Source: CAYSPT01 sp964432985
GTDB taxonomy: Bacteria; Muiribacteriota; CAYSPT01
Direction of reading: 5' to 3'
Length of the DNA: 64,000 nucleotides
Assembly: GCA_964432985.1 (NCBI GenBank)
Contig: CAYSPT010000005.1
Span: 65,438 to 129,437 of the forward strand
The first letter of the stretch is position 1. Every line of letters starts with the position of its first letter. Positions 8,472 through 17,491 of this stretch are shown here, piece after piece. Both the position numbers and the translations under genes were made by a program. The notes under the pieces were generated by a model. It was not told where the DNA came from, ran no database searches, and was given only the letters and a program-made list of their open reading frames with translations.

Positions 8472-9434
8472 ATGGATAATAACGAAAATAATCTTATCGG
8501 GAAGGACCTGGGGAAGTACCATATAGTAGGTTTCCTCGGCCGGGGCGCCATGGGGGCCGTGTACAAGGCGAACCTGGTCAGCCTGGGTATTCCCGTTGCT
8601 TTCAAGGTCATGGAAGGGGCGCGGGACGAACTGGCCCGCACGCGCTTCGACCGGGAAGCGAAGCTTACCCTCGGCTTGCCCAAACACGAAAACGTGGTGT
8701 ACGTCTACGACGCCGGGATTATGGGCAGCATACGGTTCATTGCCATGGAATTGGTCGAAGGGGTAGACCTGGACCGGGCGGTGGCCAACCAACAGTTGAC
8801 AGACAACCTGGAAAAGGCCTGGGCTGTGTCTGAAGCCTGCAAGGGGCTTGATTTCATTCACAAACAGGGCCTGATCCACCGCGATATCAAGCCGCACAAT
8901 ATCATTATCGATGGATCGGGCAAGGTCAAGATCACGGATTTCGGTATTGCCGAAACCGGCGCAACGGACAAATTGCTCAGTGAAGGCCGGGGTGCCGGAA
9001 CCCCCCGTTACATGGCTCCAGAAATCATCAAGGAGGCCGGCAGCGGTGATGCCCGCAGTGACGTTTACTCTATGGGGCTGGTTCTGTACGAAATGATTGT
9101 CGGGTCCAAGTTCTTCAATAAGCTCTTCGCCGCCCCGAATTACAAGGACGTGCTGAGGAAAGTTGTTTCCATGCAAATCCCATCTCTGCGGTCAGTGAAA
9201 AAAGGTATCCATCACCGGCTTGATGAAATCGTCATGAAAGCCATCGAGAAAAACCCGGCGCGCCGGTACCAGACGGCGGGTGATTTCGGAGACGATCTGG
9301 AGAAGTTCGTTCTGATAGAAAAAGGTGAGTATGAAGAACCCGAACAGGCCCAACTCAGGTCGTATCTGGTCATTGTTCTGGTCTTCGAACTGCTGGTGCT
9401 CGGCTTTTTGCTCTACCTCAATTTCCTCACCTAA
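8472..9434 (+). CDS. Hanks-type Ser/Thr protein kinase with C-terminal membrane anchor
   Basis: The kinase domain is complete: glycine loop GRGAMGAV at residues 23-30, catalytic Lys45 (AFKV), Glu62, catalytic loop HRDIKPHN at 136-143, DFG at 156-158, APE at 182-184 and DVYSMG at 197-202. The last 20 or so residues form one membrane helix (YLVIVLVFELLVLGFLLYL), so the kinase is cytoplasmic but membrane-tethered, and lacks PASTA or other large sensor domains. A Shine-Dalgarno GGAGACAGG precedes the ATG. It follows the solute-binding protein in the same operon, which could provide the periplasmic sensor. Substrates are unknown. Confidence 0.92.
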   Translation: MDNNENNLIGKDLGKYHIVGFLGRGAMGAVYKANLVSLGIPVAFKVMEGARDELARTRFDREAKLTLGLPKHENVVYVYDAGIMGSIRFIAMELVEGVDLDRAVANQQLTDNLEKAWAVSEACKGLDFIHKQGLIHRDIKPHNIIIDGSGKVKITDFGIAETGATDKLLSEGRGAGTPRYMAPEIIKEAGSGDARSDVYSMGLVLYEMIVGSKFFNKLFAAPNYKDVLRKVVSMQIPSLRSVKKGIHHRLDEIVMKAIEKNPARRYQTAGDFGDDLEKFVLIEKGEYEEPEQAQLRSYLVIVLVFELLVLGFLLYLNFLT

Positions 9435-9439
9435 TTAGA

Positions 9440-9871
9440 TTACCTGGTTTCATCCATCTTGNNNNNNNNNNNNNNNNNNNNNNNNNNNNNNNNNNNNNNN
9501 NNNNNNNNNNNNNNNNNNNNNNNNNNNNNNNNNNNNNNNNNNNNNNNNNNNNNNNNNNNNNTGGTTTCATCCATCTTGCGAGTCGTCTGTCCGTCGAAAG
9601 GTGCCTCCGGCAGTATGAACCACGCAAGAATGTACATGACGATTCCGAATCCCCACATGATAGCGAGGATTGCCCAGATGAAGCGGACGATCCCGCTGTC
9701 AAGTTTCAAGTACTCGGCCAATCCTCCGCAGACACCGAACAACAAACGGTCGTTGCGGGATCGGTGGAGACGTTTGGAAAAATCGATACCTCCTTGAAGT
9801 CTGCTGCTGCAGTAGCGGCACTTGATTGCTTCGTCCTGAATTTCCTCGGCGCAGTATGGGCATTTTTTCAT
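9440..9871 (-). CDS. Zinc-ribbon PspC-domain protein, interrupted by an assembly gap
   Basis: The N-terminus has a zinc ribbon (CPYC at residues 4-7, CRYC at 18-21), followed by a PspC domain with RLLFGVCGGLAEYL and a hydrophobic helix FIWAILAIMWGFGIVMYILAWFIL. PspC proteins act at the inner membrane in envelope-stress responses. A gap of 100 N lies near the C-terminus; the same 17 bases flank it, and removing N plus one copy (117 bp) keeps the frame and gives 104 residues. AGGAGG lies 9 bases ahead of the ATG. The gene is convergent with the kinase gene, 5 bp apart. Confidence 0.85.
   Translation of the reverse strand: MKKCPYCAEEIQDEAIKCRYCSSRLQGGIDFSKRLHRSRNDRLLFGVCGGLAEYLKLDSGIVRFIWAILAIMWGFGIVMYILAWFILPEAPFDGQTTRKMDETXXXXXXXXXXXXXXXXXXXXXXXXXXXXXXXXXXKMDETR
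9462..9561. other. Assembly gap (100 N) with 17-bp flanking overlap
   Basis: The 17 bases at 9445-9461 are repeated at 9562-9578 on the other side of the N run. This is best explained as two contig ends that overlap, so no sequence is probably missing. Confidence 0.85.
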
Positions 9872-10053
9872 GGTTTCCGAACCTCCTGAACAATTCTACC
9901 TGTTTTTTATTGAAAAATCAAAGTAGGGAAATCTGCAAATAAATAGAAGTGTAGCAATAATGCCATAGGATGAAACATACAGCATACGTTTTGTGGTAGA
10001 ATAGGGCCTGCTTTTATTGAAACTATATTTTAGAACAAGAAGGAGGAGTGTTT

Positions 10054-11046
10054 GTGGATGAGAATGTTACGGTTGTGGATCTGAAACGTTTCTCACAAGA
10101 TGTCAAAAAAGTTGTGGGGTCGTGGTTGATCCTGGTAATCATTATCCTGTTGCTGGTGCTTGCTTCGACCTGCTTCTATTCGGTTGATCCGGAAGAAGTC
10201 GGAGTCGTTCAGCGGTTTGGCCTCTTCGTGCGGACTACCAATCCGGGGCTGAGGTTCAAGCTGCCCTTCGGGATTGAAAAGGTGACCAAGGTACCGGTTA
10301 CCAGAGTGTTCAAGGATGAATTCGGTTTCCGGACGGCCAAATCGGGTGTCGCGACTCAGTACATTTCCCGTGGTGATGAAATGCAGTCCGAATCCCAGAT
10401 GCTGACCGGAGATCTCAATGCTCTGGATGTGCAATGGATTGTCCAGTACCGGATCAACGACCCGAAGAATTTCCTGTTCCGGATCTACGATCCGAAATCC
10501 ATTGTCAGAAAAGCCAGTGAGGCAATGATGCGTCTGGCGGTGGGAGACCATTCGGTGGATGAAGTCTTGACTGATAAGCGGGCGGAAATCAGTGCCCAGG
10601 TCAAGGTCAAGATGCAGGAAGTGCTCACCAGCTATGGAAGCGGTTTGCTAGTAGACGAGGTGAGGCTCAAAGATGTTACTCCGCCTGACAAGGTCAAGCC
10701 GGCCTTCAATGAGGTCAACCAGGCCAAACAGGAGAAGGACCGTATGATCAACGAGGCCTGGCAGAGCTATAACCGGGAGATTCCAAAAGCCCGAGGTGAA
10801 GCTGAAAAAACTATTCAGGAAGCCAGTGGTTACGCCGCCGAACGGGTCAACAAGGCGGTTGGCGAGGCCAATAGGTTTCTCCAAATATATGAAGCCTATA
10901 AGTTGGCTCCGGAGGTTACACGGCAGCGTCTCTACCTGGAAACAATGATGGATGTCATGAAAAGGATCCAGCATAAGGTGGTTATCGATCCGGCCTTGCA
11001 GAGTCTGATACCGCTGCTCAACCTTGAAGGGGGGCAAAAACGATGA
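10054..11046 (+). CDS. hflK: HflK, SPFH-family regulator of the FtsH protease
   Basis: HflK and HflC form a membrane complex that surrounds and restrains FtsH. This 330-residue protein has an N-terminal membrane helix (WLILVIIILLLVLASTCFY), then an SPFH/Band-7 domain starting YSVDPEEVGVVQRFG and a C-terminal coiled coil rich in Ala, Glu and Lys (RGEAEKTIQEASGYAAERVNKA). The GTG at 10054 is preferred over GTG 10048 because AGGAGG at 10041-10046 is 7 bases away. The downstream hflC overlaps by 4 bases. ftsH itself is not in the window. The typical Gly-rich N-terminus of enterobacterial HflK is absent. Confidence 0.93.
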   Translation: MDENVTVVDLKRFSQDVKKVVGSWLILVIIILLLVLASTCFYSVDPEEVGVVQRFGLFVRTTNPGLRFKLPFGIEKVTKVPVTRVFKDEFGFRTAKSGVATQYISRGDEMQSESQMLTGDLNALDVQWIVQYRINDPKNFLFRIYDPKSIVRKASEAMMRLAVGDHSVDEVLTDKRAEISAQVKVKMQEVLTSYGSGLLVDEVRLKDVTPPDKVKPAFNEVNQAKQEKDRMINEAWQSYNREIPKARGEAEKTIQEASGYAAERVNKAVGEANRFLQIYEAYKLAPEVTRQRLYLETMMDVMKRIQHKVVIDPALQSLIPLLNLEGGQKR

Positions 11047-12020
11047 AGTCCTTATTCCAGTTTATTGCCCTGATAGTTGTCTTGATTATCCTCATGGTTT
11101 TGTCGGGAACATTTTACGTGGTTGATGAAACCGAGCAGGTCATTATAACCCAGTTCGGTCAACCGGTGGGCGAGCCGATCCAAACGGCCGGCCTTCACCT
11201 GAAAATCCCTTTGATACAAAAAGTAAACGTGTTTGACAAACGTTTGTTGGACTGGGATGGGAAAGTCAATGAAATTCCTACCCGGGACAAGAAACTCATT
11301 ATCGTGGATACCAATGCCCGGTGGCGAATCGTTGATCCTCTCAAGTTTCTGCAGTCGGTAGGTGATATCCGCACGGCCCAGGCCCGTCTCGACGACATTA
11401 TCGATTCCTACACCAGGGACCTGGTGAGCAGCCACGACCTGGTGGAAGTGGTGCGTAACTCCAATGATCTCTTCAATAGAGTCAGTAAGAAACGGGAGGA
11501 AGAACACAAGCTGGATTCCGAAATGACTGTTGAACAGGAGGAAGCGCTGGAAGAGATAAGCGTAGGCCGCGACAAGCTGACCAGGTTGATCCTTGATAAG
11601 TGTAAAGAAAAGGTAAAGCTTAATTTTGGAATCGAACTGGTGGACGTGCGGATCAAGCGGATCACGTATGTCCGCGATGTTCTTATCAAGGTCTACGACC
11701 GAATGATATCAGAGCGGAAACGGGCGGCTGAAGAGTATCGCTCCGAAGGACAGGGGAAAAAGTTCGAGATAGAGGGGCAGATGACAAAAGAACTGAAAAC
11801 CATTACCTCGGAAGCGTACAAGAAAGCCGAAGAGATCAAGGGTGAAGCCGATGCCCGGGTCATCAAGATATACGCCGAAGCGTTTGGTCGTGACCCGGAG
11901 TTCTACCAATTCACAAAAACACTGGATACCTATCAGAAAACGCTTGATAAAAACGTGACCATACTGCTCAGTACAGACAGTGAATACTTGCAGCTTCTCA
12001 AGTCTGCACGAAAGCGGTAA
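11043..12020 (+). CDS. hflC: HflC, SPFH-family partner of HflK
   Basis: The 325-residue product has an N-terminal membrane anchor (FIALIVVLIILMVLSGTFYVV), the SPFH start VVDETEQVIITQFGQPVGEP, the LLDWDGKVNEIPTRDKK block typical of HflC, and a long charged coiled coil (EEEHKLDSEMTVEQEEALEE, an insertion relative to the shorter E. coli protein). ATGA overlap with hflK indicates coupling. Its last codons, ARKR and stop, are repeated in tandem downstream. Confidence 0.93.
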   Translation: MKSLFQFIALIVVLIILMVLSGTFYVVDETEQVIITQFGQPVGEPIQTAGLHLKIPLIQKVNVFDKRLLDWDGKVNEIPTRDKKLIIVDTNARWRIVDPLKFLQSVGDIRTAQARLDDIIDSYTRDLVSSHDLVEVVRNSNDLFNRVSKKREEEHKLDSEMTVEQEEALEEISVGRDKLTRLILDKCKEKVKLNFGIELVDVRIKRITYVRDVLIKVYDRMISERKRAAEEYRSEGQGKKFEIEGQMTKELKTITSEAYKKAEEIKGEADARVIKIYAEAFGRDPEFYQFTKTLDTYQKTLDKNVTILLSTDSEYLQLLKSARKR

Positions 12021-12075
12021 GCCGCACGAAAGCGGTAAGCCGCACGAAAACGGTAAAACCGTCCGCAAGCGGTAA
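12006..12075 (+). repeat. Tandem copies of the hflC 3' end including stop codons
   Basis: The 18-bp unit GCACGAAAGCGGTAAGCC occurs at 12006-12023 and 12024-12041, followed by a variant at 12042-12060 and a diverged fourth copy to about 12075. Every copy still encodes RKR or KRK-like residues and TAA, so hflC is followed by two more in-frame stops and a further shifted one. It sits in the hflC-kdsD intercistronic space. Confidence 0.92.
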
Positions 12076-12101
12076 ACTTTGATTGGTGAGGGAGAAAGAC
12101 T

Positions 12102-13064
12102 GTGGATTACACGGATATAGCCAGGCGGGTACTACGAATCGAATCCGAGGCTGTTGCCCGTTTGATTGAGCGTGTAGACGACACGTTCAATCAAGCTGTC
12201 GAAACCATTTTCGAGTGCCCCGGTCGGATCATTTTGGCCGGGATCGGCAAGTCGGGAAATATTGCCAACAAAATAGCGGCCACGTTGCGAAGCACCGGCA
12301 CGTCGGCTATATTCTTGCATCCGACTGAAGCGATACACGGTGATCTGGGAATGTTTGCCGGCGGCGATGTTCTGGTGGCAGTATCCAACAGCGGCAGTCA
12401 GAAGGAACTGGTGTTCATGGTTTCTTTCGTGAAGCGCCTGGGAGGACAGGTAATCGCTCTGACGGGCAATTTGGAATCGGAGCTGGCCAAGTTGAGTGAT
12501 GTCGTTCTGAATGTGAGCGTTGAAGAAGAAGCCTGCCCGCTGGGTCTGGCTCCCACAGCTTCCACCACCGCCTGCCTGGCCATGGGAGATGCGCTGGCGG
12601 TGGCCCTGGTGGAGAAACGAGGATTTACACAACGGGACTTCGCCAAACTGCACCCTTCCGGCGCTCTGGGACGAAGGCTGCTTATCAGGGTGTCGCATAT
12701 CATGCACACCGGGGACGCTGTTCCAATGGTTGGTCAAGATCAGGCAATGCGTGAGGTTATCATTGAAATCACCAGTAAGAAGTTCGGCACGACCACGGTC
12801 CTGGACCAGGATGACAGGCTTCTGGGGATATTCACCGATGGTGATCTCAGACGCTTGATCGAAAGGACAATGGATTTTCTGGACACCCCGGTGGGCCAGG
12901 AGATGACCCGAAACCCGAAGCGTCTTAAACAGGAATTCCTGGCCGAAAAAGCATTGCAGATGATGGAAAAGTGGAAAATCACCTGCTTACCAGTGGTGGA
13001 TGATGACGATCACGTAATAGGGATCGTCCACCTGCACGACATACTACAAGCGAAGATCCGGTAA
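12102..13064 (+). CDS. kdsD: D-arabinose-5-phosphate isomerase
   Basis: KdsD converts ribulose 5-phosphate to arabinose 5-phosphate, the first committed step to KDO. The 320 residues match the family length: SIS domain (GRIILAGIGKSGNIANKIAATLRSTGT near residue 42, the HGDLGM block near 79 and SNSGSQKEL near 95), the KLHPSGALGRRL linker near 186 and two C-terminal CBS domains (about 200-320). The GTG start has GAGGGAGAA ahead. It opens a plus-strand envelope cluster and is followed 21 bp later by kdsC, the phosphatase of the same pathway. Confidence 0.95.
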   Translation: MDYTDIARRVLRIESEAVARLIERVDDTFNQAVETIFECPGRIILAGIGKSGNIANKIAATLRSTGTSAIFLHPTEAIHGDLGMFAGGDVLVAVSNSGSQKELVFMVSFVKRLGGQVIALTGNLESELAKLSDVVLNVSVEEEACPLGLAPTASTTACLAMGDALAVALVEKRGFTQRDFAKLHPSGALGRRLLIRVSHIMHTGDAVPMVGQDQAMREVIIEITSKKFGTTTVLDQDDRLLGIFTDGDLRRLIERTMDFLDTPVGQEMTRNPKRLKQEFLAEKALQMMEKWKITCLPVVDDDDHVIGIVHLHDILQAKIR

Positions 13065-13085
13065 CAAGTAATTAGGAGAGTAACT

Positions 13086-13625
13086 GTGGAGAGAACAGTT
13101 GACAAGGATCTGAAAGCCCGGTTGGCCGGGATCAAGCTTCTGGTTCTGGATGTGGACGGTGTGCTCACCGACGGATCTATCTTTATGGATGATGAGGGAC
13201 GTGAGTTGAAGCGGTTCCACGTACGTGACGGCATGGGACTGGTTCTGGCCGGGAAGGCGGGACTGCATCTGGCTGTCATTTCCGGCCGTAGCTGCCAGGC
13301 GGTTGCCTGCCGGATGAATCAGTTGGGAATCACCAGAGTGTTCCAGGGTGTACAGGACAAGATAAGCGTGATGATGAGACTGGTACGGGAACTGGGGCTT
13401 TCTCTCCATCAGGTTGCCGTCATGGGGGACGATCTGCCGGAACTACCCTTGTTCAAGGTGGCCGAAATCGCCGCCTCGGTTCCTGGGGCTCCTCTTGAAG
13501 TGAGGCAGTGTGCGGATATCGTAACTGAATCATCAGGAGGAAACGGGGCTGTGCGGGAGCTTGTTGAAATGATACTCAAATCATCCGGGTCTTGGGAATC
13601 CTGCGTTGGGAGCTGGACTGGTTGA
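13086..13625 (+). CDS. kdsC: KDO-8-phosphate phosphatase
   Basis: KdsC removes phosphate from KDO 8-phosphate. It is a compact HAD phosphatase without cap domain: motif I DVDGVLTDG at residues 22-30, motif II SGR at 66-68, a conserved Lys near 92 and motif IV MGDDLPELP at 113-121. Start is GTG 13086 with GGAGAG upstream. The stop TGA overlaps the proposed TTG start of lptC, a genomic pairing known from many LPS operons. Confidence 0.94.
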   Translation: MERTVDKDLKARLAGIKLLVLDVDGVLTDGSIFMDDEGRELKRFHVRDGMGLVLAGKAGLHLAVISGRSCQAVACRMNQLGITRVFQGVQDKISVMMRLVRELGLSLHQVAVMGDDLPELPLFKVAEIAASVPGAPLEVRQCADIVTESSGGNGAVRELVEMILKSSGSWESCVGSWTG

Positions 13626-14185
13626 GCTATAAGCTGCTTGCTTCGGTACTGGCGGTGGGGATTATACTCTCTTTAGGGATATGGTGGAACAGCAGCGGAA
13701 CGGTTGAAAAAACATGGCTTACTAACATCTTCCCTGAAGGCGACGACGATGATATTGTGGCTACAGGCGTCGAGTTTTCCCAGGGAAGCGATACCCTGAC
13801 GGCCAGTTTGTGTATCAGGGATACTGAATCGGGCAATCTTTCGCTCGAGGATGTTTTTGTTTCGTTTAAAGATAAGGAAGGGAAGCATTACACGCTGATT
13901 TCAGAAACAGGGAAGCAGGATGCTGCAACCGGGGTGGTAACGTTTGAGGGCACTGTAGTACTGACATCTGATGAGGGGCAAAAGGTCTTTACCGATAGGC
14001 TTATTTACCGGAGGAAAGAAGGAGTGGTACGAAGTCCGGGTAAAGTCAAAATAGTCGAGAAAGGGAGCGTCACAACCGGTGATGAACTCTTCATGGATCT
14101 AAAAAAGGATATGACAAAAATACGTGGCAATGTTCGTGTGCTGCTGGAGAGGACCTCTTCGGGGTCTCAGGAGGGGAAACCGTGA
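13622..14185 (+). CDS. lptC: LptC-like LPS export protein
   Basis: LptC is the single-pass inner-membrane component of the Lpt bridge. This protein starts with one membrane helix (YKLLASVLAVGIILSLGIWW) and continues as a periplasmic beta-rich domain with the pattern EKTWLTNIF...ATGVEFSQGSDTLTASL and LIYRRKEGVVRSPGKVKI. I chose TTG 13622 because it overlaps the kdsC TGA by 4 bases and GGAG lies about 9 bases ahead, a pattern repeated elsewhere in the window; an upstream TTG at 13592 would add 10 residues. It overlaps the next gene by 4 bases (GTGA). Confidence 0.82.
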   Translation: MSYKLLASVLAVGIILSLGIWWNSSGTVEKTWLTNIFPEGDDDDIVATGVEFSQGSDTLTASLCIRDTESGNLSLEDVFVSFKDKEGKHYTLISETGKQDAATGVVTFEGTVVLTSDEGQKVFTDRLIYRRKEGVVRSPGKVKIVEKGSVTTGDELFMDLKKDMTKIRGNVRVLLERTSSGSQEGKP

Positions 14186-15243
14186 TGATATTTTCCATGT
14201 ACCGAAGGGACCGTGTGCGCTATTTGACCATTTTTTCGGTACTCTTGCTCTTCGGCGTGCTCGGCTCGGAAGTGCTCGGCCAGGACTCTACCAAACAGGA
14301 TAGTGATCCGGTTTTGATCAGGGGAAAGGTCATGTACTTCAATCCTGACGGTAGCCGGACAGTCAAGGGTGACCTGGTGATAGTCAAAGGCACATCCAGG
14401 ATTACCGCCACAGAAGGAGAGTATGACGAAAAAAAGGGGCAGGCCATCGCACGGGGCAGTGTCAAAGTGACCGAGCCAGGGTCCGAGCTGACTTGTGGAG
14501 AACTCAGGTCTTTCATCGAAGAGGAACGTAATCTTGCCAGGGGACACCCCCTGTTGAAACGTACCAGGGAGCTGGCGCAAGAAGATGGAAGCGTCCGTCG
14601 TTCCACGGTGGTTCTCAGCGCAGAAGTAATCGAGATTCTGGATGGCCGGAAATTGATTAGAGCAACGGACAGGGTGAAATTGACACAGAATGATATTACC
14701 TTGACCAAAACAGGAATTCCCGTCCCTGAAGCAGATGAGAATGTGTCAACGGTAACCTGCAACTTCATGGAGATATTCGGAGATGGAAACAGAGTAGTTG
14801 CCAAAGGAGCAGTACAGGTTACCAGCCCTGATTTTGTTGCTACTGGAGGAAGGATCGAGTTTTTCGACGCGGACCAGAGAATGGAAATTTTCGGCGCTTC
14901 GTTCGGTGATAAAGCCAAAGCCTGGCAGAGCGTGGAAAAGGGAGAATTCGCCGAAGTTGCCCGGGGTGAGGTACATGGCCGTGGGCAGCACATCATTTAT
15001 CACGGGCGGGACGAGATTCTCAATATCATCGGGAAAGCCAGAACCTGGCGGGATGGGGAACGTAATTTTGTCGAGGGAGAAAAGATCATCCACTACGTGA
15101 AAGACAACCGGACAGTAGTAATTGGCGGGGAAGGCCTGTACTATCCCGGTTCCCAGGAAGAACCCGGCGGTGGTGAGTCAGGGCCGCCCACCGGTACCAC
15201 CGGTGAAGAGCAGGAGTTTTTGGACCTGGGTATAGGGGATTAA
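14182..15243 (+). CDS. LptA/OstA-like periplasmic LPS transport protein, long form
   Basis: The 353-residue protein has a signal sequence (YLTIFSVLLLFGVLGSEVLG) and beta-jelly-roll OstA-type repeats with alternating ITATEGEYDEKKGQAIARGSVKV and DGNRVVAKGAVQVTSPDFVATGGRIEFF. It is about twice the length of E. coli LptA, apparently two OstA blocks, which could span the periplasm without multimerising. AGGAGGGG lies 6 bases before the GTG. Position between lptC and lptB supports the assignment. The C-terminus is Gly/Pro rich. Confidence 0.82.
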   Translation: MMIFSMYRRDRVRYLTIFSVLLLFGVLGSEVLGQDSTKQDSDPVLIRGKVMYFNPDGSRTVKGDLVIVKGTSRITATEGEYDEKKGQAIARGSVKVTEPGSELTCGELRSFIEEERNLARGHPLLKRTRELAQEDGSVRRSTVVLSAEVIEILDGRKLIRATDRVKLTQNDITLTKTGIPVPEADENVSTVTCNFMEIFGDGNRVVAKGAVQVTSPDFVATGGRIEFFDADQRMEIFGASFGDKAKAWQSVEKGEFAEVARGEVHGRGQHIIYHGRDEILNIIGKARTWRDGERNFVEGEKIIHYVKDNRTVVIGGEGLYYPGSQEEPGGGESGPPTGTTGEEQEFLDLGIGD

Positions 15244-15268
15244 CCTCCCGGGAGTTGGTGTCGCATAC

Positions 15269-15991
15269 ATGGAAACCCTGGCAGTAGAGCATGTGATCAA
15301 GAAATACGGCGGCCGGAATGTCGTCAATGGTGTCAGTCTCGATGTCAAGCGCGGAGAAGTCGTCGGGCTTCTGGGACCCAATGGAGCGGGTAAAACCACC
15401 ACATTCTACATGATGGTCGGGCTGATACAGCCGGATTCCGGCCGGGTGCTGCTGAACGCTGAAGATATCACCCGTCAGCCCATGTACGAGCGGGCAAAGT
15501 TCAATCTCGGATATCTTCCCCAGGAACCGTCTGTTTTCAGAAAGTTGACTGTTGAGGATAATATATTAGCCATCCTGGAATTCATCGAACCCTCTCGAAA
15601 AAAGAGGCACGCACGGTTGGAAGAACTGTTGGATGAACTAAAGATAACCAGGATAGCCAAAACCATGGGTGATGCTCTGTCGGGAGGAGAACGTAGACGG
15701 GTTGAGATTGTTCGGGCATTGGCAACCAGACCCCGTTTCATCCTTCTCGATGAGCCGTTTGCCGGTGTCGATCCTATTGCGGTCAACGATATCCAGCAAA
15801 TAATATCCATGCTCAAAAACAAGAACCTCGGTGTTCTCATTACCGATCACAATGTCAGAGAAACCTTGAATATTACTGACAGAGCTTACATTATGAACGA
15901 TGGCAAAATTCTGGTTTCGGGAGACCGTCACCATATCTCAGACAGTGTAGTTGCGCGCAAGATCTATCTGGGGGAAAAATTCTCGCTTTAA
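15269..15991 (+). CDS. lptB: LptB, ATPase of the LPS transporter
   Basis: The 240-residue ATPase is full length: Walker A GPNGAGKTT at residues 36-44, a PQEPSVF Q-loop at 85-91, signature LSGGE at 137-141, Walker B ILLDEPFAGVDP ending at 169 and H-loop His194 (ITDHNVRET). These match LptB closely, including the RRRVEIARAL-like stretch. It powers extraction of LPS from the inner membrane with LptF and LptG, whose genes are not in this window. Confidence 0.95.
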   Translation: METLAVEHVIKKYGGRNVVNGVSLDVKRGEVVGLLGPNGAGKTTTFYMMVGLIQPDSGRVLLNAEDITRQPMYERAKFNLGYLPQEPSVFRKLTVEDNILAILEFIEPSRKKRHARLEELLDELKITRIAKTMGDALSGGERRRVEIVRALATRPRFILLDEPFAGVDPIAVNDIQQIISMLKNKNLGVLITDHNVRETLNITDRAYIMNDGKILVSGDRHHISDSVVARKIYLGEKFSL

Positions 15992-16009
15992 GGCGAAGAA
16001 GGACAGGCA

Positions 16010-17491
16010 ATGATCAACATTCTCGGACTGATGATTCTGGCGGGACTCGTTGCTCTTCTTGGCGATGTACTGGGTCGGAAGATGGGCCGGAAGAGACTGA
16101 CTATACTGCACCTGCGTCCGAAAACCACCGCCACTCTGGGAACGGTCCTGATGGGGATGTTCATCACTGTGGTCACCATTGGGATTTTCGCTCTGCTCAA
16201 CCAGAATGTGTACGATGCTCTCTTCAGAGTGCAAAAATTGAAAAATGAAATATACGGGTATCAGAATGAAGTAACCGAGTTGAGAAAAGATCTGCAGAAC
16301 CTTTCCGATGCCAAGCAACAGTTGACCGAAACCAAGGAGCGGTTGACCGGGATGATCGATCAGTACGTAGAAGAAAAGAAGGCCCTCAAAGAGCAGGTAA
16401 CCGACCTGCGCGGCCGCTTGCTGTCACTAGAAGAGCAACTGGGTTCTCTGGAAAAGCAGCTCAAGCAGCGTGAAGATGAATACAACAAACTTGAGACCAC
16501 CAACGAAGGTCTCAAAGAATCAATCGAGGAGCTGCGGCTTCGCGTTACAAGCCTGTCCGAGGAGCGGGACAGGCGTATCGCTGAAATCCAACAGCTGCGC
16601 AAAGATATAGAGAAGAAAGAGCGCGCTCACCTGGTGTTTCGTGCCGGAGCACCTATCATCGAAAGGGTAATTGCCCCCAAGAACGGGGCTGAAGAAGCTA
16701 TCGGTCAGGTAAGGACAATCGTGGAGGACGTGCATTCTCTGGCGCGGTCGCGTGGAGCAGAGATCAGGGATTTTCCGAAATTCTGGGCGGACAACGAAGA
16801 AAAGCTGAAGGTTCTGGCCGTAAAGCTTGCCGAAGAGTACGCGAAGGCGCGCACCAGCATTGTGGTGGGGGTAATTAGTGCTGAAAATATCTTCAAGGGC
16901 GACCAGCTGGTTGTGGAAATCAAGTGGCTTCACAACGAGCTGCTTCATGAGAAAGGCAAGGATCTCTGGTCGTTTCGCATTGACGCCGGAAAAGCCAGGG
17001 AAGCCATCGTTTCCCTGGTTGAATACGAGATCAACAGGTTTGGTGAGGAGGCCTATAAAAAGGGGCGTTTGAGTACTTCCCCGGGAGTTGACCGGTTGGT
17101 AATCTTCGATGCCGTAAACGAGATACACGAGTTTGCCACGGCGGTTGACGTGGTCATTATCGCTGCTGATAACATCTATGTCTCCGGGCCGGTGAAGATT
17201 GCTTTTTCATTGACACCTGTTGAGGAAGAACCGCTATTCACGGAACCATCCGGGGTAACCGTGGAGATCGGGCACGAAGCACTTCTCGGCTCCACCCTTG
17301 AAGCGGATGCGCCAGTCGGATCAACCCTGGAAGCCCAAACTTCTCATCCAGCTGAAACCGGTTTTACTGAGTCAGCCCCGCTAACAGCAGAAGCCGTTCC
17401 GGCAGAAGAGGTCACCGTAGAGAGTGATAACCCGGAGTTACCCTCACTTCCCGAAACCGGGTCTGTGGTCGGGGAGGATAACACGCCGTGA
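16010..17491 (+). CDS. DUF3084-like membrane coiled-coil protein
   Basis: Two membrane helices near the N-terminus (about residues 3-20 and 43-65) flank a short basic loop (GRKMGRKRLTILHLRPK). Residues about 70-215 form a long coiled coil, then a folded domain of about 190 residues (HLVFRAGAPIIERVI onwards) and a disordered acidic tail with short repeats (GSTLEA twice). The layout matches proteins I know as DUF3084, with no established function. Its place between lptB and a polyprenyl-phosphate transferase, 18 bp after lptB and overlapping the next gene by 4 bases, points to envelope biogenesis. Confidence 0.75.
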   Translation: MINILGLMILAGLVALLGDVLGRKMGRKRLTILHLRPKTTATLGTVLMGMFITVVTIGIFALLNQNVYDALFRVQKLKNEIYGYQNEVTELRKDLQNLSDAKQQLTETKERLTGMIDQYVEEKKALKEQVTDLRGRLLSLEEQLGSLEKQLKQREDEYNKLETTNEGLKESIEELRLRVTSLSEERDRRIAEIQQLRKDIEKKERAHLVFRAGAPIIERVIAPKNGAEEAIGQVRTIVEDVHSLARSRGAEIRDFPKFWADNEEKLKVLAVKLAEEYAKARTSIVVGVISAENIFKGDQLVVEIKWLHNELLHEKGKDLWSFRIDAGKAREAIVSLVEYEINRFGEEAYKKGRLSTSPGVDRLVIFDAVNEIHEFATAVDVVIIAADNIYVSGPVKIAFSLTPVEEEPLFTEPSGVTVEIGHEALLGSTLEADAPVGSTLEAQTSHPAETGFTESAPLTAEAVPAEEVTVESDNPELPSLPETGSVVGEDNTP

